Source: RGIG4608 sp964413365 (lineage in GTDB: Bacteria > Bacillota > Clostridia > Oscillospirales > CAG-272). Taken from it: 15,449 bases of DNA. The position numbers and the translations under genes are program-made. Shown here piece by piece: positions 6,415 through 12,805 of this stretch. Location of the stretch: the NCBI GenBank assembly GCA_964413365.1, contig CAYPRM010000031.1:1-15449 (forward strand), given 5' to 3'. Each line of letters opens with the position of its first letter. The first letter of the stretch is position 1. The notes beneath the pieces are model-generated. The model worked only from the letters and a program-made list of their open reading frames with translations, was not told the DNA's origin and made no database searches.

Positions 6415-6447
6415 TTTCATTGACCTCCGAAAATTTATTTGATAATT

Positions 6448-6476
6448 CAGTATTCCCCATTCCGTGTGGATTATTC
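6448..6476 (-). promoter_or_regulatory. Possible sigma-F-type promoter of spoIIR
   Basis: On the minus strand, GGGAATACTG (6448-6457) fits the forespore sigma-F -10 pattern GGnRAnAnTw at nine of ten positions. GAATA (6472-6476) lies 14 bases further upstream and is close to the -35 element. The position, about 20 bases before the ribosome binding site, is right. In B. subtilis spoIIR is sigma-F dependent. The match was judged by eye, so confidence is modest. Confidence 0.4.
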
Positions 6477-6532
6477 AAAAAATTTTCATATACTGTTACA
6501 AAATCAAAAAACAGATCGGAGAGATTTCGTTT

Positions 6533-6784
6533 ATGAAGGAATGTACCCATACCTATATCGCCGCAACGGCGTCATTAAATAATGCAATAAAAGCGCAAAA
6601 CGCCCTCGGTGGGAGCGGAATACCCTCGTGGATCGTTTCCCTGCCTCCCTCGGCGACGCGGCGCGGCTGCTCCTACGGGGTGGAAATGGACTGCGCGCAG
6701 GCGTCGGCTGCGAGATCGGTCCTCCGTCGCTCGGGCGTGCGGATAAGTCAATACATCGACGGCAACACAGGGGTGGGGATATGA
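6533..6784 (+). CDS. DUF3343 domain protein (putative Se/S carrier-like)
   Basis: This 83-residue protein is read from ATG 6533, which has GGAGAG (6518-6523) nine bases upstream. An earlier in-frame ATG at 6464 lacks a site. The pattern is a beta strand with a helix (YIAATASLNNAIKAQNAL), then PSWIVSLPPSATRRGCSYGVEM, then a helix and RISQYI. This matches the small DUF3343 family, described as putative Se/S carrier-like, in which a cysteine follows the SLPP/IPxPR segment. Cysteines are at 46 and 54 here. Its TGA overlaps the ATG of the next gene by an ATGA junction, so the two are translationally coupled. Pairing with a cysteine desulfurase-like enzyme suggests that it receives sulfur or selenium from it; that is inference. 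Confidence 0.85.
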   Translation: MKECTHTYIAATASLNNAIKAQNALGGSGIPSWIVSLPPSATRRGCSYGVEMDCAQASAARSVLRRSGVRISQYIDGNTGVGI

Positions 6785-7953
6785 GCGTTCGCCTCTGCTA
6801 CCTCGATGCGGCGGCGACGAGCTTCCCAAAGCCCCGAGGCGTCATTCGTGAGGTGAGCCGTTGTATGCGCCTTTACGGTGGAAATGCCTCACGCGGCTCG
6901 CACCGCCTTTCCCTCGCCGCATCGCGAAAGCTCTACGAGTGCAGGGAGCTTGCCGCCGAGCTGATAAACGCCCCCTCGTCCGACGGCATAATATTCGTCC
7001 CCTCCTGCACCTACGGAATAAATCTGATCCTAAAGGGGCTTTTGCACCCGGGAGACCACGTGCTGATAAGCGATATGGAGCACAACTGCGTCCTGCGTCC
7101 GCTCCACCGTCTATCGCTCGAGAGCGGCGTGAGGTACGAGACCTTTAATGCGCTCTCAACGCCGACTTTGAGTGATGACGGGGTGGTGGCAGGGATCGAG
7201 CAGAGGATCAGAAGGAACACTCGCCTCATCGTATGCAACCACGTTTCGAATATCTGCTCCTACTCCCTGCCGATAGAAAAAATCGGAGAATTGTGCAAGA
7301 AATTTAACATTCCACTTGTGGTCGATACCGCTCAAAGCATAGGAATACACAATATTGATATGCAGAAAATGAACATCAGCTTCCTCTCCGCTCCGGGGCA
7401 CAAGGGACTTCTCGGCGTGCAGGGGAGCGCGTTCATCGCAATAAATTCATCAGAATCAGACCTTCCGAGCACGCTCATCGAAGGCGGAAACGGCGTCTTT
7501 TCGCTCTCTCCCGATATGCCCGACACGCTACCCGAGCGCTACGAGGTCGGCACGCTCCCCCTCCCCGCCATCGCAGGGCTATGTGAGGGCATACGCGAGG
7601 TGCGGCGCATCGGCATTTCCGCAATACGCGAGCAGGAGGAGGAGCTTTTCCTCCGCGCGCGCGACGGACTTCTTGATATGGGCGGCGTGAGCGTGTACCT
7701 CCCCGACCGCATCGGCAGTACACTCCTTTTCAACATCGACGGCGTACCCTCGGAGCGTGTTTCCGCCCTGCTCGACTCCGATGGGATCTGCGTCCGCGGC
7801 GGCTTCCATTGCTCCGCCCTCGCTCACGCATCCCTCGGCACGGAGAGTGTCGGTGCCGTGCGTGCGAGCTTCGGCGTCTACAATACCGAGAGCGATATTG
7901 CAAGACTCCTCACCGCCGTCCACAAAATAAAAAAATCAGCTATCCGAGCATGA
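6781..7953 (+). CDS. Class V aminotransferase, cysteine desulfurase family
   Basis: This 390-residue PLP enzyme resembles the SufS/NifS-like family in Clostridia. It begins YLDAAATSFPKP. It carries SDMEHNCVLRPL (97-108) and the PLP-interacting VDTAQSIG (181-188). The PLP lysine is K208 in SAPGHKGLLG. The C-terminal RGGFHCSALAH (339-349) has C344 as the likely persulfide cysteine, and it ends in the family-like VRASFGVYNTESDI. It would release sulfur or selenium from (seleno)cysteine, but the physiological acceptor is unknown. ATG 6781 is chosen because it overlaps the DUF3343 stop and precedes the conserved YLDAAAT motif. The frame is open further upstream, but that is a shadow of the DUF3343 gene. 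The last codons lie in the terminator of the convergent ribosomal cluster. Confidence 0.92.
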   Translation: MSVRLCYLDAAATSFPKPRGVIREVSRCMRLYGGNASRGSHRLSLAASRKLYECRELAAELINAPSSDGIIFVPSCTYGINLILKGLLHPGDHVLISDMEHNCVLRPLHRLSLESGVRYETFNALSTPTLSDDGVVAGIEQRIRRNTRLIVCNHVSNICSYSLPIEKIGELCKKFNIPLVVDTAQSIGIHNIDMQKMNISFLSAPGHKGLLGVQGSAFIAINSSESDLPSTLIEGGNGVFSLSPDMPDTLPERYEVGTLPLPAIAGLCEGIREVRRIGISAIREQEEELFLRARDGLLDMGGVSVYLPDRIGSTLLFNIDGVPSERVSALLDSDGICVRGGFHCSALAHASLGTESVGAVRASFGVYNTESDIARLLTAVHKIKKSAIRA

Positions 7954-7966
7954 TCGGATAGCTGAT
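7935..7966 (-). terminator. Terminator of the ribosomal protein cluster, shared with the convergent gene
   Basis: ATCAGCTATCCGA (7935-7947) pairs perfectly with TCGGATAGCTGAT (7954-7966), a 13-bp stem with a 6-base loop. On the minus strand it is followed by TTTTTTATTTTG, a strong U-tract, and it starts 14 bases after the rplQ stop. On the plus strand the tail GTGTATTTAG is weak. The TGA of the convergent desulfurase-like gene (7951-7953) is in the loop. Confidence 0.92.
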
Positions 7967-7980
7967 GTGTATTTAGCGGA

Positions 7981-8322
7981 TCAATCGACCAGCTTGATGA
8001 TTGCCATTTCAGCTCCGTCTCCGCGGCGCGGACCGAGCTTATAAATCTGGGTGTAACCTCCGTTACGTCCCTCGTATTTAGGAGCAATCTCATTGAATAC
8101 CTTGGTAACAACGTCTTCCTTCGTGATGTAGGAAAGAGCAGCACGACGGCTTGCAAGAGTGTTCTTCTTACCAAGTGTGATCATCTTTTCTGCAACAGAA
8201 CGAACTTCTTTAGCTCTCGTAAGAGTGGTCTCAACGGAGCCATTTTCAAGAAGGTATGTTACAAGTCCGCGAAGCATTGCATTTCTATGGGCAGTAGTTC
8301 TGCCGAGCTTTCTGTTAAGCAT
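7981..8322 (-). CDS. rplQ: 50S ribosomal protein L17
   Basis: This is a 113-residue large-subunit protein that binds near the exit-tunnel side of 23S rRNA. It shows the diagnostic start MLNRKLGRTTAHRNAMLRGL and the body ETTLTRAKEVRSVAEKMITLGKK, then YTQIYKLGPRRGDGAEMAIIKLV at the C-terminus. The length is slightly short of the 120 or so residues common in other bacteria but typical for Firmicutes. It is the last gene of the ribosomal cluster, 55 bases after rpoA. A strong terminator follows directly. Confidence 0.98.
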   Translation of the reverse strand: MLNRKLGRTTAHRNAMLRGLVTYLLENGSVETTLTRAKEVRSVAEKMITLGKKNTLASRRAALSYITKEDVVTKVFNEIAPKYEGRNGGYTQIYKLGPRRGDGAEMAIIKLVD

Positions 8323-8377
8323 CGCTTTATTTCCTCCTTTTGATAATAAATCTAACTTTTAGCTTTTAGGGGAGGGA

Positions 8378-9352
8378 TCATTCCTCTTCCTTTTTAAGTG
8401 AAAGTCCTAAGGAATTGAGCTTCTGGATCACTTCCTCAAGCGACTTCTTTCCGAGATTTCTGACCTTGATCATATCCTCCTCGGTACGGTTGGTCAGATC
8501 CTCTACAGTATCAATGCCTGCGCGCTTCAAGCAGTTGAAGCTACGAACAGACATGTCAAGCTCCTCAATGGTCATCTCAAGAACCCTTTCCTTTACGGTC
8601 TCTTCTCTTTCGACCATAATGCTTTCATTCCTTGCTTCTTCACACAGATCTACAAACAAGTTGAGATGCTCGTTGAGAATCTTGGCTCCGAGGGAAACCG
8701 CCTCCTTTGCGGAAATAGTGCCGTTCGTCTCGACATCAAGCGTGAGCTTGTCGAAATCAGCGACCGTTCCCACACGCGTGTTATCAACGGTGTAACGCAC
8801 ATTGTAAACGGGAGTGTAGATAGAATCTGTATAGATCGTTCCTATAGCCGTGGGGGTAGTGGGAGCAAGAAGAGACGAATGTATCTGCTTGTTACGCTCC
8901 TGCGATACGTATCCGCGACCGCTATCAAACGTGAGCTCCATCGAAAATCTCTCGTTGCGAGCCACAGTTGCGATGTGGTGCTCGGGGTTGAGGATCTCGA
9001 TATCGGGATCGGGCTTGATATCGCCTGCGGTTACAACCTTATCGCCTACGACCTCTATATAGACCGTCTTGGGGGAGTTGGTGTGGAGCTTTGCGGTGAT
9101 GCCCTTTACGTTAAGGACTATCTCCGTTACATCCTCCTTCACTCCGGGGATCGTGGAGAACTCATGGAGCACGCCGTCGATCTTGATGCTCGTTACTGCA
9201 ACACCGGGGAGAGAGCTGAGAAGCACTCTGCGGAGCGAGTTACCGAGCGTCGTACCGTAGCCTCTCTCGAGGGGCTCTACTACGAACGTTCCAAATTTTC
9301 CGTCTTCACTCAGGTTAACCGTTGTAATATTAGGTTTCTCTATTTCAATCAT
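8378..9352 (-). CDS. rpoA: DNA-directed RNA polymerase subunit alpha
   Basis: The 324-residue subunit dimerises to scaffold RNA polymerase assembly. The N-terminal domain (about 1-235) contains EPLERGYGTTLGNSLRRVLL (26-45), the conserved dimerisation helix. A linker rich in charge (240-255) leads to the C-terminal domain (258-320) with SFNCLKRAGI and RNLGKKSLEEV, the surface that contacts DNA upstream elements and activators. GGAGG lies 10 bases before the ATG. The 126-base gap to rpsD is unusually long for this cluster and holds a stem-loop. Confidence 0.98.
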   Translation of the reverse strand: MIEIEKPNITTVNLSEDGKFGTFVVEPLERGYGTTLGNSLRRVLLSSLPGVAVTSIKIDGVLHEFSTIPGVKEDVTEIVLNVKGITAKLHTNSPKTVYIEVVGDKVVTAGDIKPDPDIEILNPEHHIATVARNERFSMELTFDSGRGYVSQERNKQIHSSLLAPTTPTAIGTIYTDSIYTPVYNVRYTVDNTRVGTVADFDKLTLDVETNGTISAKEAVSLGAKILNEHLNLFVDLCEEARNESIMVEREETVKERVLEMTIEELDMSVRSFNCLKRAGIDTVEDLTNRTEEDMIKVRNLGKKSLEEVIQKLNSLGLSLKKEEE

Positions 9353-9409
9353 TCCAAATATTCCTCCATTAATAAATTTTCACTGTTTTTACAGGGGACA
9401 AATTTTCTT

Positions 9410-9469
9410 TACCGCTACGCCACGTGCGAGCTACGCCAAGCAATCTCGGGCACACGGCAGCACGCGGTA
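9410..9469 (-). other. Stem-loop in the rpsD-rpoA gap
   Basis: TACCGC (9410-9415) and GCGGTA (9464-9469) are perfect reverse complements enclosing 48 bases. Inside, GCC/GGC, GTG/CAC and CGAG/CTCG extend an interrupted stem of about 16 pairs around a 14-base loop. The 9-base direct repeat GCTACGCCA occurs at 9414-9422 and 9430-9438, a period of 16. No oligo-U tract follows, so it is not a normal terminator. It could be a ribosomal-protein (S4) control site, an RNA processing site or a small inserted repeat. Confidence 0.45.
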
Positions 9470-9478
9470 CCCGGGTTA

Positions 9479-10105
9479 TTACTTGGAATAAAGCTCGACG
9501 ATGAGCTGCTCCTCGAATTCGAAGTCGATATCTTCGCGAGCAGGAAGTGCTACTACCTTTGCGCTCATTGCGTCCTTGTTGACCTCAAGCCACTTGGGAG
9601 CGGTCTTGGTCTGTGCGCTCTCTGCGAGTGCCTTGCACTTCTCAGAGCCGCGGAAGTTCTCGCGGATAGCGATCACGTCGCCAGCCTTAACGAGGATGGA
9701 GGGTACATTTACCTTCTTGCCGTTGAGCTCGATATGCTCATGAAGAACTATCTGACGTGCTTCCTTGTGGCTCTCTGCAAAGCCCATTCTGTAAACGACG
9801 TTATCAAGTCTTCTCTCAAGCAAGCAAAGAAGATTCTCACCGGTGATGCCGGGCTTGCGGTCAGCCTCTACGAAGTAGTTCTTGAACTGCTTCTCGAGAA
9901 CGCCGTAGTATCTCTTAGCCTTCTGCTTCTCACGGAGCTGACGTCCGTACTCTCTAAGCTTCTTGTTGTTTGCACCGTGCTGACCGGGAGCGCTGTGTCT
10001 GCGGTCAAGTGCGCATTTGCCCGATGTGCAACGCTCACCCTTGAGATAGAGCTTTGTGCCCTCTCTGCGGCAGAGCTTGCATGCAGGTCCTGTATATCTT
10101 GCCAT
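9479..10105 (-). CDS. rpsD: 30S ribosomal protein S4 (four-cysteine form)
   Basis: This 208-residue primary 16S rRNA binding protein nucleates small-subunit assembly. The start MARYTGPACKLCRREG and the block KGERCTSGKCALDRR place cysteines at 9, 12, 26 and 31, the zinc-binding C+ form of S4. The S4 RNA-binding domain runs from about 98 to 160 (RRLDNVVYRMGFAESHKEARQ). In this cluster it follows rpsK by 17 bases. In many bacteria S4 represses its own operon, and the structured gap just downstream, before rpoA, is a possible target; that link is speculative. Confidence 0.98.
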   Translation of the reverse strand: MARYTGPACKLCRREGTKLYLKGERCTSGKCALDRRHSAPGQHGANNKKLREYGRQLREKQKAKRYYGVLEKQFKNYFVEADRKPGITGENLLCLLERRLDNVVYRMGFAESHKEARQIVLHEHIELNGKKVNVPSILVKAGDVIAIRENFRGSEKCKALAESAQTKTAPKWLEVNKDAMSAKVVALPAREDIDFEFEEQLIVELYSK

Positions 10106-10122
10106 TTTGTAAAACCTCCTTA

Positions 10123-10512
10123 TTAAACCTTTCTGCGTTTAGGCGGTCTGCAACCGTTGTGAGGGATAGGAGTTACGTCCTTGATCATAGTGATCTGAAG
10201 ACCAACTGTCTCCAACGCACGGATTGCGGATTCACGTCCCGAGCCGGGACCCTTTACAAACACCTCAACAGTCTTAAGTCCATGCTCCATAGCAGCCTTA
10301 CCTGCCGTCTCTGCTGCGGACTGCGCTGCAAAGGGAGTCGATTTTCTTGAGCCCTTGAAGCCAAGCTCACCTGCGGAAGCCCACGAGATCGTGTTTCCGT
10401 TTACATCGGTGATGGTTACAATGGTATTGTTGAAGGTTGCACTAATATGAGCCGCGCCTTTTTCAATATTTTTGCGTTCGCGGCGTCTTTTGACTACTTT
10501 TTTAACAGCCAT
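10123..10512 (-). CDS. rpsK: 30S ribosomal protein S11
   Basis: The 129-residue protein of the small-subunit platform supports mRNA and tRNA binding near the Shine-Dalgarno region. Recognisable blocks are AHISATFNNTIVTITDVNGN, GFKGSRKSTPFAAQSAAE, VKGPGSGRESAIRAL and the C-terminal HNGCRPPKRRKV. The basic N-terminus VKKVVKRRRERKN is also typical. It sits 15 bases downstream of rpsM and 17 bases upstream of rpsD. Confidence 0.98.
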   Translation of the reverse strand: MAVKKVVKRRRERKNIEKGAAHISATFNNTIVTITDVNGNTISWASAGELGFKGSRKSTPFAAQSAAETAGKAAMEHGLKTVEVFVKGPGSGRESAIRALETVGLQITMIKDVTPIPHNGCRPPKRRKV

Positions 10513-10527
10513 CTTTATGCCACTCCT

Positions 10528-10896
10528 TTATTTCTTCTTGTTAGCAATTGTCTTTGCGGGACCCTTGCGAGTTCTTGCATTGGTCTTGGTCCTCTGACCT
10601 CTTACGGGCAGACCCTTTCTGTGTCTGATACCGCAGTAGCAGTTGATCTCGACCTTTCTCTTGATGTTCATTGCAACATCGCGGCGAAGATCACCCTCGA
10701 CCGTGTAGAAGTTCTCTATCTCATCACGAAGCTTTGCTATCTCCGTCTCAGTAAGATCCTTTGCACGGGTATCGGGATTGATGCCTGTTTTTGCAAGAAT
10801 GTCATTTGCACTCTTGCGGCCTATACCGTAAATGTAGGTAAGAGCTATTTCAACGCGCTTTGCGTTTGGAATGTCAACACCAGCTATACGAGCCAT
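10528..10896 (-). CDS. rpsM: 30S ribosomal protein S13
   Basis: This 122-residue protein of the small-subunit head contacts P-site tRNA and forms intersubunit bridges. It starts MARIAGVDIPNAKRVEIALT and carries YGIGRKSANDILAKTGI, the helix-hairpin-helix-like segment. The C-terminus has GLPVRGQRTKTNARTRKGP and a basic tail that reaches the tRNA. The order rpmJ-rpsM-rpsK-rpsD-rpoA-rplQ is the standard Firmicutes arrangement. Confidence 0.98.
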   Translation of the reverse strand: MARIAGVDIPNAKRVEIALTYIYGIGRKSANDILAKTGINPDTRAKDLTETEIAKLRDEIENFYTVEGDLRRDVAMNIKRKVEINCYCGIRHRKGLPVRGQRTKTNARTRKGPAKTIANKKK

Positions 10897-10941
10897 TTCA
10901 TTTCACCTCTTATTCGGTTATTTTTAGTGTGCGGTCTGTAA

Positions 10942-11055
10942 TTAACCCTGTCTCTGCTTATGCTTCGGGTTCTCACAGATTACCATTATTTTACCTTTTC
11001 TCTTGATGATCTTGCACTTTTCGCAGATCTTCTTTACGGATGGTTTAACTTTCAT
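10942..11055 (-). CDS. rpmJ: 50S ribosomal protein L36
   Basis: A 37-residue frame between infA and rpsM was translated by hand from ATG 11055 to TAA 10942. It reads MKVKPSVKKICEKCKIIKRK and continues to NPKHKQRQG. The zinc ligands C11, C14, C27 and H32 are present, so this is the C+ (zinc-binding) form. L36 is the smallest ribosomal protein and stabilises 23S rRNA near the peptidyl transferase base. Position and length are exactly as expected. GAAAGGAA lies upstream. Confidence 0.97.
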   Translation of the reverse strand: MKVKPSVKKICEKCKIIKRKGKIMVICENPKHKQRQG

Positions 11056-11101
11056 TGTACTACCATTCCTTTCTTTAATTATGGTTTTTTATGAGCTACC
11101 T

Positions 11102-11115
11102 GCGGCATCTGCCGC
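11102..11115 (-). other. Small hairpin between infA and rpmJ
   Basis: GCGGCA (11102-11107) pairs with TGCCGC (11110-11115). Flanking bases CT and AG extend it with one bulged C. It lies 10 bases beyond the infA stop in the 70-base gap before rpmJ. No U-tract follows on the minus strand, so it is more likely an mRNA stabilising or processing element than a terminator. Confidence 0.4.
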
Positions 11116-11125
11116 CAGCATTAGT

Positions 11126-11344
11126 TTATTTTGCTCGCCAAGTGATCCTGCCCTTGTTGAGATCGTAAACCGATACCTCAATAGTAACCTTATCACCGGG
11201 CAATATTCTGATATAGTTCATTCTGAGCTTACCCGAAATGTGGGCAGTAACTATATGCCCATTGGGAAGCTGCACCTTGAAGGTGGCGTTGGGAAGTGCC
11301 TCAACGACCGTGCCCTCAAATTCGATTACATCATCCTTAGCCAA
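11126..11344 (-). CDS. infA: Translation initiation factor IF-1
   Basis: The 72-residue protein is a single OB-fold domain that binds the A site of the 30S subunit during initiation. It shows MAKDDVIEFEGTVVEALPNA, then FKVQLPNGHIVTAHISGKLRMNYIRILPGDKV, and ends KGRITWRAK. The length is the standard 72 residues. It lies 27 bases after map and before rpmJ, the common clostridial order. The short KOW-domain gene found between map and infA in some relatives is absent here. Confidence 0.98.
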   Translation of the reverse strand: MAKDDVIEFEGTVVEALPNATFKVQLPNGHIVTAHISGKLRMNYIRILPGDKVTIEVSVYDLNKGRITWRAK

Positions 11345-11371
11345 GATTCTTTTCCTCCTGAAATATTTGCC

Positions 11372-12133
11372 TTAGAAATCGTTTTCGATCAATGTCAGTA
11401 TCTGTACTCCCTCCGATGTGATCGCCACGGTGTTCTCGTAATGTGCCGAGAGACTGCCGTCCGCGGTCTTCACCGTCCAGCCGTCGGGGAGCATGATGAC
11501 CTTGTGCGTGCCGAGATTTATCATTGGCTCAATGGCAATGGTCATACCATTGCACAGCCTGAGTCCGCGTCCCGGAGTGCCGTAGTTCGGAACATCCGGC
11601 TCCTCGTGGACATTACGTCCGATCCCGTGTCCGATAAAATCCCTCACGACTCCGTAGCCGTAGGGCTGTACCGACGCCGAAACAGCCGAGCCGATGTCGC
11701 CGATGCGGTTGCCCGCGACAGCCATCTTCGCGCCTGCAAAGAAGCTATCCCTCGTCGCTCCTATGAGCTGCAGAGCCTCATCCGAGACTCTTCCAACGGG
11801 GATCGTCCTTGCGGCATCTCCGTGGTAGCCGCCGATGAACGCGCCAACGTCGACCTTCACTATATCACCCTCCTCAAGATATCTCTTGCTCGAGGGGATA
11901 CCGTGAATGACCTCATCATTGATACTGATGCACGCAGCACCGGGAAAGCCGTTATACCCGAGGAACGAGGGCTTTGCGCCACACTTCTCGATATAATGCC
12001 TTATGACATTATCCAGCTCCTTAGTGCTCATGCCGGGGCGGATGTGCTCACGGGCGACGAGCAAAGCCTCGCCCGTGATACGTCCTGCCGTCTTCATTGC
12101 ATTTAACTGCACTGAATTTTTGACTTGTATCAT
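11372..12133 (-). CDS. map: Methionine aminopeptidase, type I
   Basis: The enzyme removes the N-terminal methionine from nascent proteins in the cytoplasm using a two-metal centre. The 253-residue protein has all five metal ligands: D95 (KVDVGAF), D106 (GYHGDAART), H169 (IGHGIGR), E202 (IEPM) and E233 (HYENT). It also has the substrate-contacting H77 (VIHGIP). It lacks the N-terminal zinc-finger extension, so it is the short type Ia form. Its ATG overlaps the adk stop codon by four bases, so the two genes are translationally coupled. Confidence 0.98.
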   Translation of the reverse strand: MIQVKNSVQLNAMKTAGRITGEALLVAREHIRPGMSTKELDNVIRHYIEKCGAKPSFLGYNGFPGAACISINDEVIHGIPSSKRYLEEGDIVKVDVGAFIGGYHGDAARTIPVGRVSDEALQLIGATRDSFFAGAKMAVAGNRIGDIGSAVSASVQPYGYGVVRDFIGHGIGRNVHEEPDVPNYGTPGRGLRLCNGMTIAIEPMINLGTHKVIMLPDGWTVKTADGSLSAHYENTVAITSEGVQILTLIENDF

Positions 12134-12771
12134 GCTTCGACCTCAGAAAGTGCCCTGAAGACAAGCTCCGTGGTGCTGTCCACATCGCCCTCTCCGTTGA
12201 CCTCCTTGAGCAAGCCTCTCTTAAGATAGAATTCCTTAAGAGGCTCGGTCTGCTCGTGGAAGGTGCGAAGCCTGTTCTTTACAGTTTCCTCTGCGTCGTC
12301 GCTCCTGATATAGAGCGAAGCGCCGCATTTGTCGCAAATATTTTCCTTTATCGGTCTCTTGTACAGCGTATGATATGACGAGCCACAGCCCGAGCATATC
12401 CTGCGTCCTGTCATTCTCTCGACTATAACGTCGTCCGCGGTCTCAATGGAGAGCACGCAGTCGATCCTGATCCCCATCGTCTCAAGTGCCTCAGCCTGAG
12501 GTATCGAGCGAGGAAATCCGTCGAGTATGAAGCCCGCCGCGCAAGCGTCCGAGGAAAGATGCTCCTTGATTATTCCGATGACCACATCGTCGGGAACGAG
12601 CTGACCTGCGTCGATAAAGCCCTTTGCCTGCTTACCAAGCTCAGTGCCGGATTTGATCGCCGCGCGCAGTATATCGCCCGTGGATATGGCTGGGATGCCC
12701 CATTTTGCCGATATTCTTTCAGATTGTGTGCCCTTGCCCGCTCCGGGAGCGCCCATCAATATCAAATTCAT
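12130..12771 (-). CDS. adk: Adenylate kinase with zinc-type lid
   Basis: The enzyme interconverts ATP plus AMP with two ADP. The 213-residue protein has the P-loop GAPGAGKGT (7-15), AMP-binding STGDILRAAI (30-39), DGFPRS (84-89), and a long lid with four cysteines, C126, C129, C146 and C149. The four-cysteine lid is the zinc-binding form of Gram-positive bacteria. It lies 34 bases after secY and overlaps map by four bases. The adk-map placement inside the ribosomal cluster is the usual Firmicutes arrangement. Confidence 0.98.
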   Translation of the reverse strand: MNLILMGAPGAGKGTQSERISAKWGIPAISTGDILRAAIKSGTELGKQAKGFIDAGQLVPDDVVIGIIKEHLSSDACAAGFILDGFPRSIPQAEALETMGIRIDCVLSIETADDVIVERMTGRRICSGCGSSYHTLYKRPIKENICDKCGASLYIRSDDAEETVKNRLRTFHEQTEPLKEFYLKRGLLKEVNGEGDVDSTTELVFRALSEVEA

Positions 12772-12805
12772 ACGAATTCCTCCGTAAAATATAGGTCAGG
12801 AGCTA

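Noticed and set aside
6628..6780. 51-residue N-terminal extension of the desulfurase-like protein
   Set aside because: This part is an out-of-frame shadow of the DUF3343 gene, and the family's conserved start YLDAAAT begins just after ATG 6781.
8666..10126. 486-codon open frame on the plus strand
   Set aside because: It lies antisense to rpoA and rpsD, which are certain genes. It has no ribosome binding site and its sequence shows no domain. It is a composition shadow.
11003..12106. 367-codon open frame on the plus strand
   Set aside because: It is antisense to rpmJ, infA and map. The opposite frames are unambiguous conserved genes.
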